DNA of 64,000 bases from Saturnia japonica (taxonomy: Eukaryota; Arthropoda; Insecta; Lepidoptera; Saturniidae): assembly GCA_033032175.1 (NCBI GenBank), contig CM065311.1, positions 2,907,190 to 2,971,189 of the forward strand, in the 5' to 3' direction. The translations under genes were made by a program, and so were the position numbers. The notes beneath the pieces are model-generated. The model did not search any database and was not told where the DNA came from. It saw only the letters and a program-made list of their open reading frames with translations. Numbering within the stretch: the stretch's first letter is position 1; the number at the start of each line of letters is the position of its first letter. Below, one piece after another: positions 1 through 11,377 of the stretch.

Positions 1-602
1 CATGTTTTATTTACAATAAAATTAAACAGAGATTACTTTTATAATAGTTTCATAGGCTAAGTTTTCTTAAGGTTCAATTCGTTCTAGCGCAGTGTCGAAG
101 CAAAGCTTTGTGACACCACTTTAGTAGTATAATGAGTTACATGTTCTATGTCCTTTACCAAACGTATAAATCTATATAATAAGGACAATATAAAATCGCC
201 GTGCGAATTCGTTGGACTCCAATGCCGGTTTTTATTATTTCTATATATAAATTTGTATGTTAGTTAATAGACATAGGAACTCAATATATTAAAGGATCGC
301 GACAGTTCGCTTCGACTCTGCGCAAGTGGGAATTTACCCCTAAGGCTGGTTACTACAATAATAAATTAATGTTCCTTACATATTTACATATTGTCATATA
401 CTATCATAACATATGAATATAAATAAATAAACCCTAACACAAACTGAATACCTAACTAAATATTGTAAATAATACTAAGGAACCCTGAAATACAAACTTA
501 ATGCCTAACTAAAATAATTTAAATATGTTTTACTACTGTTACCTATACCAAAGAATACAAGAACCTATTCGTTGACTTTCAATATTGAATTTTAATTAAT
601 TA
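1..602. other. AT-rich sequence, no gene seen
   Basis: No reading frame, RNA gene or clear repeat was recognised. It may be the 3' part of the Harbinger element or its flank. Confidence 0.4.
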
Positions 603-2685
603 CTACTGGAACCTCCTAACTAACATATCTCTAATAGCTCGTCCTCTAATTAAATCAGTAGTAGCCCCCCTGGATTCCCTGTAAGGCTCTGCTCCAATTA
701 TTGTTGCCTCCTGATTATCTATTTGAAAAATATATATTATTATTAATAAGGAAATAATAAAATTAAAAGCTGATACATTTAGATGTACATACTTTTATTA
801 GATAGCTTTGACCATAACGACTTAATGGCACTTCTTTTTCTTTATCATTTACCCTCAGTGCACTAAAGTCACACCAAACATAAAATTAAAAAATATGTTA
901 CTATAGGTACTCAACAACCAGGATAAAACTACTCATATCTATTTTTATGTCCTTCCAGCTGATTTCCCATTAACAAAAGTTACCCCAGTGTTTTAAAATA
1001 AAACAAGCTAAGAATATCCCCAAAATCACATTTTTTACACATTTTATGAAGTACTTACTAATATTTCCCTCTGGCACTGGTACATTAAATTCCAATGCAA
1101 TGTTATGTAGTACAGAGCAAGCAAGTATAATTTTTGAACACTTTTCAGGTTTGTAATGGAGGACTCTGTCTTTGGATAAGCACCGCCATCTGTTCTTAAG
1201 ACGACCAAAAGTGTTTTCAATCACTACTCTATTAGCACTATGTTTTTCATTGTATCTTGCTTCAGGAGATCCCTCAACAGCATCTAAAATAGGTGTCATC
1301 AACCATGGACGTTGAGGGTATCCAGAGTCTCCTGAATATCACATAAATTCATTCATGTACATAATAAATTTGAGGAACAGTGTAGTGTATATAGATTACA
1401 TAATTTTACTAGATATTTACCTAGTAACCAAAACATTTCCCCATTTGCATTAAGTTGTTGTATATAACTATTTATTTGGCTATTTTCCCAAATAAAAGAG
1501 TCATGGTGGGCACCTCCAAATTTTGAATTAACATTCATAATTCTGTATTCACTGTCACAGACCTATAGAAAAAAAATAAAAAATTGAAACCATGTTAGTG
1601 TATTATGGCAGAGCAAGATAGTGCCATAAGAATAGTTGTCTTTGATAATATTAAAAACCGCAAAATAACAAACTTTGAAATTTAGGTACAACTAATAATA
1701 ATTAAGAAATAACGAAGGACAATTACCATTTGAACATTAATAGAGTAATGCTGTTTTCGGCAAAAGTACAAATGTTCCTCTTCTTTTGGTGGCCCAAATA
1801 TACGAAAATGACATCCATCTATGCATCCAAGTACTCCAGGAACTTCATACTTTGCATAAAATCTGAAAACACTAATTTATTTTTAAAAATATTTAAAAAA
1901 ACACAAATAGTAAGAAAATATAATTATTACCTGTTACTTATGGCCTGCCTTTCAGCAGGTGAACTTGGGAAATGTATATATTTATTTATTAGATTTGGAT
2001 GAATTAATGCCTCAGTCACTTCTTGTATATAGACACTGCACATTTTTTGTGATAAATGCTTAGCCACACCCACAGGGCGTTGATAACTTCCAGAAGCATA
2101 AAAAAATAGGGCAGTAAGTACCTAACCAAGAACATATTAATAAGAAACATGAACTTACTTACAGGCAGATATACAAATTTACTATCTATTTATTTAGAAT
2201 CTTGTAAATGAGGAGCTTTAATTAAACATATATTTTTTGAAAGAATAGAAATTTGAAGTTTGCTGAAGGTTTTTGAGAAATAAGTCAAATATATGATTTA
2301 AAAGTATTATTATTGAGGATTCCTTTGAGGATACCTTTAGGTATGTATTTTAAAAACTGGCCCTTTTATCATTGAGATTCTAGCTACACTGTAGGTACTA
2401 GTTTTCGTTTACTCTATGACTGTTACTGACCTTTGTTTCAAGACTTACTCTTTGAGTTGATTTGAGGCCTGTTAATACTCGTAGGTCTTCGCACAATGCT
2501 AGAAACGCTTCTTTGGTGAGGCGATATTGATTTCTAAACTCTGTATCCGAGAGTTCATTAATTGGATCGAAAATTGCACGAAAATTTGCTCGTATTTTTA
2601 AAATATTAGAGCGTTCCTCTTGAGCACGAGCTAAAGAAAGCAACCTCCAAGCAAAGTAAAGTCTCGAGTGACCTACACCGTACAT
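603..2685 (-). CDS. HARBI1: Harbinger (PIF) DDE transposase, six exons, apparently intact
   Basis: This is a DDE nuclease of the PIF/Harbinger family (HARBI1-like). Exons read on the minus strand are 2685-2431, 2121-1931, 1862-1727, 1562-1421, 1331-1059 and 718-603. Every intron runs GT to AG, and the joined frame has no internal stop and gives about 370 aa (human HARBI1 is about 349). Visible landmarks are the N-terminal block with TEFRNQYRLTKEAF, catalytic Asp in GCIDGCHF (about residue 164), the FGGAHHDSFIW block, a second Asp in GDSGYP (about 243) and the Glu in VIENTFGRLKNRW (about 280). The start is the first ATG of the frame at 2685; an upstream GTG at 2745 would only extend it in a non-standard way. 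The 5' region is shared with repeats at 12.3 and 13.6 kb, so this is a transposon gene and not only a domesticated HARBI1. The Myb-like partner protein usual for autonomous Harbingers is not seen; it could lie left of the window. Exon joins were made by eye. Confidence 0.85.
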
Positions 2686-3007
2686 TTTTATCGAACTTTT
2701 GGCCTGTCTCACTATAAAAACCCATGTGAATGACTCTACTGTCACGTCAGCGTCTGTTTACTATTCAACCTGTCAAAATGTGTCAAACTTGTAACTCACA
2801 CTCGCAATATCATTGCCATATTTAAGCAAACGTCAACTGCGTAGTAAGTGTATAGTTTGTCGCTAACTATTTAGTAAACAACAAATCTTGCACTCGCATA
2901 TTATTTTACGTAAACTATTCCTAAATGCGTTGTTCGTTTCTCCATACAAATTTCACGTTAACGCAAACGTGATATTGCCAGTTAAAAACTCACACTAGGC
3001 ACACTGG
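603..3007 (-). mobile_element. Harbinger DNA transposon, right end in window
   Basis: The element contains the transposase above. Its 5' leader (2690-3007) ends in the terminal motif CAGTGTGCCTAGTGTGAG, read on the minus strand at about 2989-3006. The same end motif and leader recur in plus orientation at 12264 and 13580, and a variant (CACACTAAGCACACAG) ends the derivatives at 15908 and 16059. A TTA follows the end at 3008-3010, matching the 3-bp TWA target preference of the superfamily. The left (3') end is not recognised before base 603; bases 1-602 are AT-rich and show no gene, so the element may continue beyond the window. Confidence 0.7.
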
Positions 3008-3339
3008 TTATTGGTCTATGAATCAACGTAAACAGTCTATGACATAAACCGTAAACGTAAGTTCAGTAGACATGGGTAAAACTGCGCAGGTGCTACGCCT
3101 CGCAATTGCCCCAAGCGCCATCACAGTTTACTACGCCGGATGTGTTAAAGGTATACCAGAATCTCATGGAAAATAGGGAAATTAAATTTTGTAGTAAAAA
3201 CCACTATGGTAATTGGAGTAAAACGTCTTGATACTTTTAATTTTTTTATTAATATGCCCAAATAAAAAGTACCGGCAAAAACAGCACTGTATTGACAAAT
3301 GCATTAAATCACACCTATTTACAAATGTGTTGGCGCAGC
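3008..3339. other. Spacer between Harbinger and hAT elements, nothing recognised
   Basis: A 332-bp stretch between two transposon ends with no coding signal. Its first 13 bases (complement of TAGACCAATAACC) also occur just before the Harbinger derivative at 13580. Confidence 0.5.
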
Positions 3340-4033
3340 CAGTGTTGCCAACTCTGAAATCTGTCTGATCGTAGAATCCAACAAAAAATACAGTAGATTT
3401 TTCAAAATTATGTTCTAATATTTATTTCAAATACGGTAGAATTACCTTGTTTTTTTTAAACAGATATCGTAGTCTAAACATATAGTAAAATTGAAGTGTC
3501 TGTTTGCAATGTCAAAATAACAGCTTTTTTCTAAATGCATATGAAAGTATATACGACACGACACCGTTAACAAAACACCCATTTTTTAAATTTTTGTCTG
3601 TCAGTCTGTTCCGGGTAATCTATAGGGAGTAACCTAGGCTACTTTTATTTTAGAAAAAGAATTAGGGTTCCGCACAAATAAAAAAAAACTGGTCATGGTG
3701 AATCAATTCGGGCGCTTAAATGGCTTACGCTGAGTTAACCATAAGAGATAAAGTAAATTAATGTACTACATAATTGTAGGGATTAAAAAGACCTACGAAA
3801 AAGTCCAAGAGAGTATATGCCTATCTTCTAAGGAACACCCACAATAAACATTTTTGTCTTTAAAGTAGCCGGGAGCAAGATTTGCGCGGGCATTTTGTAG
3901 TCCACCTGAGCGAAGCCACGGGTAGAGCTAGTTGAAAATAAAACTCATACTAATTAATCAGAATCAGACAGTATAATTGTTTCGCAGTTTTTATACATAT
4001 CGATATTATGCTTTTGAATCATAGCATTAGTGG

Positions 4034-4260
4034 TATAGGATCGTTTGGCCGATCCTATTAATTAAATATGCAGCTCAGCGTTTGGATTACTGCTGTATTT
4101 ATTTTGTAGCTAGTAACCGATTACAGAATAATATATCTTCCTGCCAGTCAGTGACAGACGTCTTCAATATCTTTTTCAAGACCTGAAAGTCAGCCAGTCT
4201 ATCATAAACAAAATAGAATGTGGCTGAAGTAAGAACTATTTACTGTGATAAGTCGCCACA
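4034..4260 (-). repeat. 3' LTR of the CsRn1-type element
   Basis: 227 bp, reading TGTGGCGACTTATC... to ...GATCCTATA on the minus strand. It matches 8562-8788 at nearly every base; visible differences include A/T near 4070 and C/T near 4143. The few differences suggest a moderately old insertion. Confidence 0.9.
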
Positions 4261-4275
4261 TCACCCCCCCACGGA
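4261..4275 (-). other. Polypurine tract of the CsRn1-type element
   Basis: On the minus strand CCGTGGGGGGGTGA directly precedes the 3' LTR, as expected for the plus-strand primer. Confidence 0.75.
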
Positions 4276-4320
4276 GAAAATTACAGCCGAGAGAAAGAAA
4301 AATAACAATTTAGAAGAAGT

Positions 4321-7053
4321 CTATAGATCTAGGATGTCACGGAACCTAACTCTGCGACCAGTGCGAGTAATGACTGTAGGATGTGTAGCAGGGGATGCGG
4401 TGTCATGTTGCGGAATGTTGAATGGCGTGCGATTTGTAGTCAGAGGAGCGGATGGAGGCGCGATGACAGGTGCTAGTGTGGAAGTAGCTGTCGTCGACTC
4501 TTGTTGATCTTGTTCGACTTCCTGGTGAGCTGGTTTTACGCGATCGACGCTGACCTCGTGCTTTTTACCTGCAACCTCGAGCGTTATAGTTTTGGGGTTT
4601 CGAGCCAAAATTTTGTAAGGTCCGGTGTAGGGTGGCTGTAATGGTCGCCTCACTGTGTCGTCCCTCAGGAACGCATGGCTTGCGGTCTGCAGGTCTTTGA
4701 AGATGAATGATGATGGATGAGCGTGTCGTGATGCTGGGGTGGGACGTATGCTAGCCATCTTGGAGCGAAGTCTGGCTACGAAGTCCTCGATGTGAGTGTC
4801 ATGATCGATTGTTGCTGGTACGACGAGCTCTCCTGGTAACCGCATGGGTTCGCCATACAGAAGTTCTGCAGAAGAACATTGTAAGTCTTCTTTAAGTGCT
4901 GTGCGTATGCCAAGCAACACTAGCGGTAGAGCCTTGCTCCATGTACTCCCATGGCACATAAGGGCAGCTTTTAATTGCCTGTGAAGGCGTTCTACCATTC
5001 TATTTGCTTGCGGGTGATAGCTTGTCGTCCGGATACGTTTTGTTGCGCAGATCTTCATTAGATGGGCGAAAAGGGCAGATTCGAATTGTCGCCCTTGGTC
5101 TGTTGTGATGACAAGTGGAACGCCATATCGCGAGATCCATCCGGAAACGAATGTGTCGGCTACCTCTTCTGCGGTAATGCCCGACATTGGCCATACTTCC
5201 GGCCATCTGGTAAATCTGTCGACGGCTGTCAGACAGTATGTATAACCACCAGAATGGGGAAGTGCGCCTATGATGTCCAAGTGGACGTGCTGGAAACGGG
5301 CTGACTTTCCAGTGAAGTTTCCTAACGGCGACCTTCCGTGACGGGAGACTTTGCAGCGTTGGCATGCAATGCAACAGCGAGCCCAAGCCATGCAGTCTTT
5401 GCGCATGGAAGGCCAAACATAGCGGTCAGACACTAGGCGAGCGCTTACACGTGCGCTAGGGTGACTGAGGTTGTGGAGTCTCAGAAACGTCGAGCGACGG
5501 AATGATGCGAGTAGGTAAGGTCTAGGCTTGCCCGTGGATGTATCGCAAGTCACCTGGATGTTTTTTCCTGGAATGTGAAGCAATTCCAATTTAAGAGAAG
5601 AACCGGTACGAAGCTTTTCGAGTTCTTCGTCAACGGCTTGAGCATTCACGAGTGCAGCGAAGTCATCTGCTAAAGATACAGCCTCCACGCGAGACATAGT
5701 ATCCGCAACCACATTGTCCTCCCCTTTGATGTGAATTATGTCTGTTGAAAACTGACTTATAAAACTTAGCTGATTGAGTTGTGCTGGTAGAAGTTTTTCT
5801 CGCCGTTGCTGGAAAGTATAAATGATAGGCTTGTGGTCTGTGAAAATAGTCACATGTTGGACCTCCAGTATGTGTCTAAAGTGCTGCACGCTTTCATAAA
5901 TGGCAAGAAGTTCCCTATAGTAGGTGGGCCACTCTGCTTGCTTTGCAGTCAATTTCCTGCTGAAATAAGCTAGAGGTTGCCAGCTGTCAGTTTCGTTTTT
6001 GCGTTGCTGGAGACAGGAGCCAATATGTGATCCTGACGCGTCGGTGAATAGACCGAGTTGTGCTTGCTGGCTTGGGTGGTACAACATGGTCGCTGTTGAT
6101 AAACTTTCCTTGCAAGCTTCGAAATGTTTTTGAAGTTCAGGCGTCCAGGGGAAAGGTTTTGCACCTTTGCTCCCCGTGGCTGCTACGGCATCGATGAGCG
6201 GCGCTTGATACTTTGCCGCACAAGGTAGGTATCTACGATAAAAGTTTATCATGCCGAGGAACCTACGCATGCCTTGTACAGTCTTGGGTGGAGGATAATC
6301 ATGAAGAGCTTGGATGCGGTCGTCAGGCGGTTGAGTCCCTTGGGCGTTAATGCGGTATCCCAAAAACGAGACTTCAGCTGCTCCAAAAACACATTTTGCT
6401 GGATTTATTACCACACCGTACTGTTGAAGGCGTTGGAAAATAATTTTGAGGTGCTGAATATGCTGGGAACTGTCAATTGAGTGGATCTAAATGTCTTCTA
6501 CGTAAGCAAAGCAAAAATCAAGTCCACGCACCACTTCATCGATAAACCTTTGAAAGGTCTGTCCAGCATTTCTGAGACCGAAGGTCATATAAGGAAATTC
6601 GTAAAGTCCAAAGGGTGTTATTATGGCTGTTTTGCAGATATCAGAGCTATTAATAGGTATTTTTTGTTATGCTTTTACTAAATCTATGGTGGAAAATATG
6701 GTGAATCCAGTCAGGTTTTGTGAAAAATCCCCTATGTGTCAGACTGGGTACTTGTCCGGTATGGTGCGGGCATTAAGTGCTCTGTAGTCACCGCATGGTC
6801 ACCATGTTGCGTCCTTCTTAGGAGCGAGGTGCAGGGGCGATGACCACGAGCTGCTGGAAGGTCGTGCAGTACCACATTGTAACATTGCATTAAATTCTTG
6901 CTGTGCTATATGCAATTTTTCTGGGCCCAGGCGGCGGGGACGGCAGCTGACTGGTGAACCATCAGTGGTATTGATGTAGTGGACAGTAGTGTGTTTGACT
7001 ATTCTGTCTATTCCCGGAGGACGCATGATGTCCGGAAACTCAGCGAGCACCTG
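4321..7053 (-). pseudogene. Pol (reverse transcriptase, RNase H, integrase) of the CsRn1-type element
   Basis: The frame follows gag-protease without a shift. RT fingers lie at 6799-7050 (SSSSWSSPLHLAPKKD). The RT core at 6415-6798 carries in-frame stops after KKDATW, YPV, DLVKA and the catalytic box. That box reads YVED (6493-6504) instead of YxDD, because codon 6496-6498 encodes Glu. The rest is open for 697 codons to the TAG at 4321: RT connection (CVFGAAEVSFLGY), RNase H (FTDAS, RELLAIYE, FTDHKP), integrase zinc finger (H-x3-H, C-x2-C, CCIACQRC) and integrase core (HVHLDIIG, TTDQGRQF, MVERLHR). A C-terminal GPY-like tail follows. Nonsense codons plus the damaged catalytic site make it non-functional. 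Confidence 0.88.
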
Positions 7054-8340
7054 CTAGAAAGGTGAGTTCCCGCATGTCACTGCTTTAATGCTGTCCTGGG
7101 AAGTGTGCGCTCTTGAAGCTGGTATCCACAGCTTGGTCGTACCATCGATCACCCGTTCGTGCCTACAGTCCGGTAAAAGGTTGTAAAAACTTAAAAAATC
7201 TGATCCGATAATGGGTGTGCTGACATCAGCTATTATAAAATTCCATCTAAAATCACGGCGTAATCCTAAATTTAAATTGAGAGAAATACTGCCAAAAGTT
7301 TTAATTGAAGTTCCATTGGCTGCATTGAGGTCATATCCACTGCTAATAAAATGGCCTCTGGCAAATCGTCGGGAAAAGCAACAAATATCAGAGCCAGTGT
7401 CAATCAAAAATCTTTGTTTTGTACACCGGTCCAGTACAAATAGGCGACGACTTGAGAGCGGGCGATCGGTACTCGCAACTACCGATCGCTTGTCGCGTTT
7501 CCCGAATGACTTTTTGGTCCACGTGCATAGCTGTGTACATTTTTGTGCTCGCTTACCAAATCGTTCGTGGTACCAACATAGGTCGGGATTCCGTGATTGT
7601 GGTGATCGTGAACGGTTGCAGCTACACGATCTGCTGCTGCTACAATCACGTGACTTCTCTCTATATGATCCCCCCGTAGCTGTAAGAGAAGCAACAGCAC
7701 GGGAGAGTTCTGTTACTTGTTCTTGAAGCGAGAGGAATGCATTCTGTTCCGGTGCTGGTGGGGTAAGTGAAATTGTACTAGCACCTACCTTAAACGGCTG
7801 GGATTGTATGTCCATTAGGGTATCAGCTAATTCTGCCAGCTCACTAAGTTTCTCCATGCGTTGAGCAGCCAAAATGATCTGCAACTGTCTGGGAAGTCGA
7901 CTAGACCAGATATATTTCATCAGCTTGTCTGGGAATGCAGGTCCTGCCAGAAATCTGAGGTGACGGAGAAATGTAGAGGGCTTCCTGTCACCAATCTGTT
8001 CTTTTTCTAGCAGCCGCCGCATTTTCTCTTCATAGGAATCTGAGAATCTAGCAATTATTGCAGTTTTTAGAGTCGTGTAAGGGTTGGTCTGAGGAGGTGA
8101 AATAATGATGTCCTCAACCTCACAAGTGCAACTAGTGTCAAGTAACGATACTGCATAATTAAATTTTGTTGTTTCTACTGTAATCCGGTTAATGTTGAAC
8201 TGGGCCTCTAAGCTCGCAAACCAAAGATCTGGGCGGTCTTTGCAGAACGGAGGGGTGCGGATGGAAACACGGTGCACCTCTAGAAGTGGGTTCTGCTTAT
8301 CCCTATCATCAACAGTGTCGGATACGCCACCTTCAGCCAT
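7054..8340 (-). CDS. Gag and aspartic protease of the CsRn1-type element
   Basis: An open frame of 428 aa from ATG 8340. Residues about 30-200 form a retrotransposon gag capsid domain (PPFCKDRPDLWFASLEAQF near the start). A serine/arginine-rich stretch follows. Next is the zinc motif CWYHERFGKRAQKCTQLC, a Cys-His-Cys-Cys type where most retroelements have CCHC. The aspartic protease follows with active site LIDTGSD and the flap-side IIGSDFL. A TAG at 7054-7056 ends the frame, but the same frame continues straight into reverse transcriptase. Gag-protease-pol was therefore probably one reading frame and the TAG a nonsense mutation. Neighbours: 5' LTR 222 bp upstream, pol immediately downstream. 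Confidence 0.85.
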   Translation of the reverse strand: MAEGGVSDTVDDRDKQNPLLEVHRVSIRTPPFCKDRPDLWFASLEAQFNINRITVETTKFNYAVSLLDTSCTCEVEDIIISPPQTNPYTTLKTAIIARFSDSYEEKMRRLLEKEQIGDRKPSTFLRHLRFLAGPAFPDKLMKYIWSSRLPRQLQIILAAQRMEKLSELAELADTLMDIQSQPFKVGASTISLTPPAPEQNAFLSLQEQVTELSRAVASLTATGGSYREKSRDCSSSRSCSCNRSRSPQSRNPDLCWYHERFGKRAQKCTQLCTWTKKSFGKRDKRSVVASTDRPLSSRRLFVLDRCTKQRFLIDTGSDICCFSRRFARGHFISSGYDLNAANGTSIKTFGSISLNLNLGLRRDFRWNFIIADVSTPIIGSDFLSFYNLLPDCRHERVIDGTTKLWIPASRAHTSQDSIKAVTCGNSPF

Positions 8341-8545
8341 TTTATAAAAATATTATTGAAATTCTATGTGAAATGCTAGTATTTCTCTCCGTATTTCTCG
8401 GCGTGTGCGCGTTGGTGATTTCCCTCTCGAGCGTTAACTGCTTGGTAGACGAGTAATGCAAGTATAGCTGGCTTCAGGCCGGCCGGTGCGTCGCTTGTAC
8501 ATGGATCGTCACGTTCCAAGCGTCGGCAAATGTTGCGTCTTTAAT

Positions 8546-8559
8546 CGTCGGGGTCACCA
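8546..8559 (-). other. Primer-binding site complementary to tRNA-Trp
   Basis: TGGTGACCCCGACG lies two bases inside the 5' LTR. It equals the complement of the conserved animal tRNA-Trp 3' end (CGTCGGGGTCA plus CCA). The tRNA identity is from recalled tRNA sequence. Confidence 0.75.
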
Positions 8560-8561
8560 AT

Positions 8562-8788
8562 TATAGGATCGTTTGGCCGATCCTATTAATTAAAAATGCA
8601 GCTCAGCGTTTGGATTATTGCTGTATTTATTTTGTAGCTAGTAACCGATTACAGAATAATATATCTTCCTGTCAGTCAGTGACAGACGTCTTCTTTATCT
8701 TTTTCAAGACCTGAAAGTCAGCCAGTCTATCATAAACAAAATAGAATGTGGCTGAAGTAAGAACTATTTACTGTGATAAGTCGCCACA
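8562..8788 (-). repeat. 5' LTR of the CsRn1-type element
   Basis: 227 bp, same length as the partner LTR at 4034-4260. It adjoins the primer-binding site on one side and the GTGG duplication in hAT sequence on the other. Confidence 0.9.
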
Positions 8789-11377
8789 GTGGGATTAAAA
8801 TCAACACAGTTTTTTCCGTATCGCTGTATGGCTTGCTGCGATAAAATATTTCCCTTGATGGACTTCGTATTTCTTTTTTTGGTTTTAATGTCGTTGATTT
8901 TGCTGAAGACTCTTTCGCATTCAGCATTCGAGTGTGGTAGGGACAAAATAGTCAACATAAACTTGGCAAGTGCATGACATAAGCATTCCTTTCTCGATGC
9001 TGATCGCGCAGTCGTGCTACCTGAAAAAACTAATTATGTTGCTGCAGTAACGATACATAGGGATATATAATAAAAGTATTATTTGTAAACTTACTTGGTG
9101 CCAAAACATGAAGGAGGTTGACTTAAATCCAAATTTTCCTGATAAAAGGGTAACTTCTGCCACTCATCATCTAGTTTTTGTTAATGTTGGATTGAAGTTG
9201 GGGTAATTCTTGGCAGTAAAGGAAATAATGAGAAAGCCGACTCTTCTCTATTATTGGAAATAACTCTCTGTATATCAAACTTTGCTATTTTTACGTTAAC
9301 AGAATATCGTTTACGAATACCAACACAATCTCTAACAATAAAATTTTTACACATCTTTCTCAGTCTTAACTTTCTTTCTTCGTTTTCAATTGAATCTAGT
9401 TCTTTCTGCACACCTACGCCGAGATATATGTCTTTCAGTTCTTTTTGATTTATTTCTGCCGTTGGATCTAAAGTTTCAATTGGAGCGGTATTTACAAGCT
9501 TCTGTGTAAAATCAAAAGTAAAAGCTCTTTATAAAAAGTTGTCATTTTCTCATCTATTTTTGTAATTTAAACAGATTCGCATTGAAAATAGCTATTTAAT
9601 GTTGTGAACTTTGGTAACATCCAACCCAAAAAATAATAATAAGCCTTGATAATGGGATCATTCAAGCACGAATGAATGTCGTGGCACTCTGAATCTTCTA
9701 GCCATTTGCTATCGAAATATAGACGTAATACATCCCATTATTCAAGAATCCTTTGCACTACTGCATTTAAAGACAACCATCTAGTCTGAGATGGTCTAAG
9801 AATTTTGTACACATCCACCTCAGCAAAATGCTAGAAACTCATTGAACTCACTCTGCCTTTTACTACTAGATTTAAAATAATTGTAAATATTTCACGCCAT
9901 TTTTTCACAATTAGGAGGAAGCTCTTTGCATGCGTCACTAGCGCAATGATGTAGCGAATGGCAAATGCACTTTAATCACATTTATACCTGGACAAAGTTG
10001 TCGAAATCGACTTGAAACAGAGTTGTTAGACCCCATCATTATGTTGCATCCGTCAGAACAGAAACCAATGATGTTTTCTGTAGGAATTTGATAGTTTTGA
10101 AATGAATATATAACAGATGTAAAAAGTATTTCAGAATTTGCAATATGTTCGGTTGTTTTGTCATCAAATAATTGGATTAAATTCCAAAATCGAGTTAATA
10201 CTTTACCAATAATTGGATCAAAATACCTGACCACAACAGCTATTGTCTTTACTACAGCAATATCTGTGCTTTCGTCTATCAAAATTGAAATCATTTGTGA
10301 TTTAAAGTCACTAATCAGATTCTCTTTTTAGTTTCACCAATACAGTTATTTATCATAGCTTGAACTTTAGTTCATTTTAACGTAATATCTTTGGCTGTCT
10401 GAGAATCTGGGAACAACTTGGGCTACAAATCCGTTAAATGATTCACGATATTATGAGATATTTTATGCTCAGCAACGAAAGCAGCTAATTTTATTTCTGA
10501 AGTCTTTAACAGTTCCTTTTTAGTAACTGGCATGGATTTAAAAGCACTCACTATCGATTGTTGCTTTTGAGATGATGAAGCACTGCATCTTTTTAAATTA
10601 TCGATATGCCTATTTCCTTCTTTGTGGCGTTTTATTACACTAATTACGGCTGTGAAAGATGTATTGCAAACATTGCAGGTAGCCTTCTTCAAATCCCTAT
10701 TATCTTTTCTTAGCCAATCACAAAATTCTTTGTTATGCGACCATTCTTCTTGAAAATTCTGCTTATAACGTTTTCTCTTAACCGGAGGGCGTGTTAGGCT
10801 ATCTTCTCGTTCAGAACAAATGTCGCTATCACTCTGCATATTCTAAAAGACTCGGACCATCCACATATAAACACAGCACTAAAAACTCGTACCTCGTACT
10901 GCCTACGTAATATTATGTATGAAATGAAAATATTTTTGGTACTCAAGCCAAATATGATACCAATAAACTAGGTAAATTAAACAATTCTAAGTATTCATCT
11001 AAATTCAAATGAAACTGCACCTATTGAATTTGTACGCGTAATAACACTAACTCAAAGTTGATATCATAGAGTTGATATCCTTCTATTGGGGGAATTCCTT
11101 GAGAATGGTGTTGCTTATGTTTAATGTTGTCAGTAGAACAAAACAAAAATACCATAACGTAAACAAAATATTTATTCCAATTTACAAAAAATATTACATT
11201 AACTAGAAATATGTGTAATATTTACAAGATAAAAAAAACAGGATTGTTATCGGGAGGTCGGCCTAGTCATCGTGAAGTACGTTGTTTTTTGCTACCGTAA
11301 CTATAAGTCTACGGTAGGTGGTAGATTTATGCAGATTATGGTGTTTTACCGTAATTACGGGGCAGTTGGCAACACTG

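Larger units (their letters stand above)
4034..8788 (-). mobile_element. Ty3/gypsy LTR retrotransposon, CsRn1-type (kabuki-like)
   Basis: A complete element with two 227-bp LTRs, a primer-binding site, a polypurine tract and a gag-pol frame on the minus strand. It is flanked by the 4-bp target duplication GTGG (4030-4033 and 8789-8792). Three traits point to the CsRn1 clade: a primer site matching the tRNA-Trp 3' end, a gag zinc motif of Cys-His-Cys-Cys type, and 4-bp duplications; these are known clade traits and the placement is inference. It sits inside the C-terminal part of the hAT transposase and is therefore younger than the hAT. In-frame stops in pol make it inactive. Confidence 0.88.
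3954..10839 (-). pseudogene. hAT transposase, broken, with LTR element inside its last exon
   Basis: The frame starts at ATG 10839 with a BED zinc finger (CNVCNTSF, then H-x4-H, about residues 55-80). The RNase H-like catalytic core follows, with LIDESTD near 10280 and GFCSDGCNIMMG near 10040. A conserved middle region at 9620-9940 carries in-frame stops and a frameshift at about 9940. The C-terminal dimerisation region contains LPHSNAECERVFSKI at about 8870-8935. A 77-bp intron with donor at 9094 and acceptor near 9017 is likely. The frame runs into the LTR retrotransposon at 8789. Past the insertion it resumes in the same frame at 4033 and ends at the TAA at 3954-3956. Stops and frameshifts rule out an active protein. 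Confidence 0.8.
3340..11377 (-). mobile_element. hAT DNA transposon, decayed, split by an LTR element
   Basis: The proposed ends are a 14-bp terminal inverted repeat, CAGTGTTGCCAACT, at 3340-3353 and its complement at 11364-11377. They bracket the whole hAT transposase. Subtracting the 4.76-kb LTR insertion leaves about 3.3 kb, a normal size for an autonomous hAT. The 8-bp target duplication expected for hAT is not evident in the flanks, which suggests an old insertion or a misplaced end. Bases 3340-3953 are the 3' untranslated side and 10840-11377 the 5' side; neither shows a gene. Confidence 0.6.

Noticed and set aside
2686..2745. Harbinger start at 2745
   Set aside because: The codon is GTG; 2685 is the first ATG.
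5000..5416. 138-codon minus frame within pol
   Set aside because: Shadow of the integrase frame of the CsRn1-type element, no domain of its own.
7211..7726. 171-codon plus frame
   Set aside because: Antisense to the gag-protease gene; no recognisable domain.
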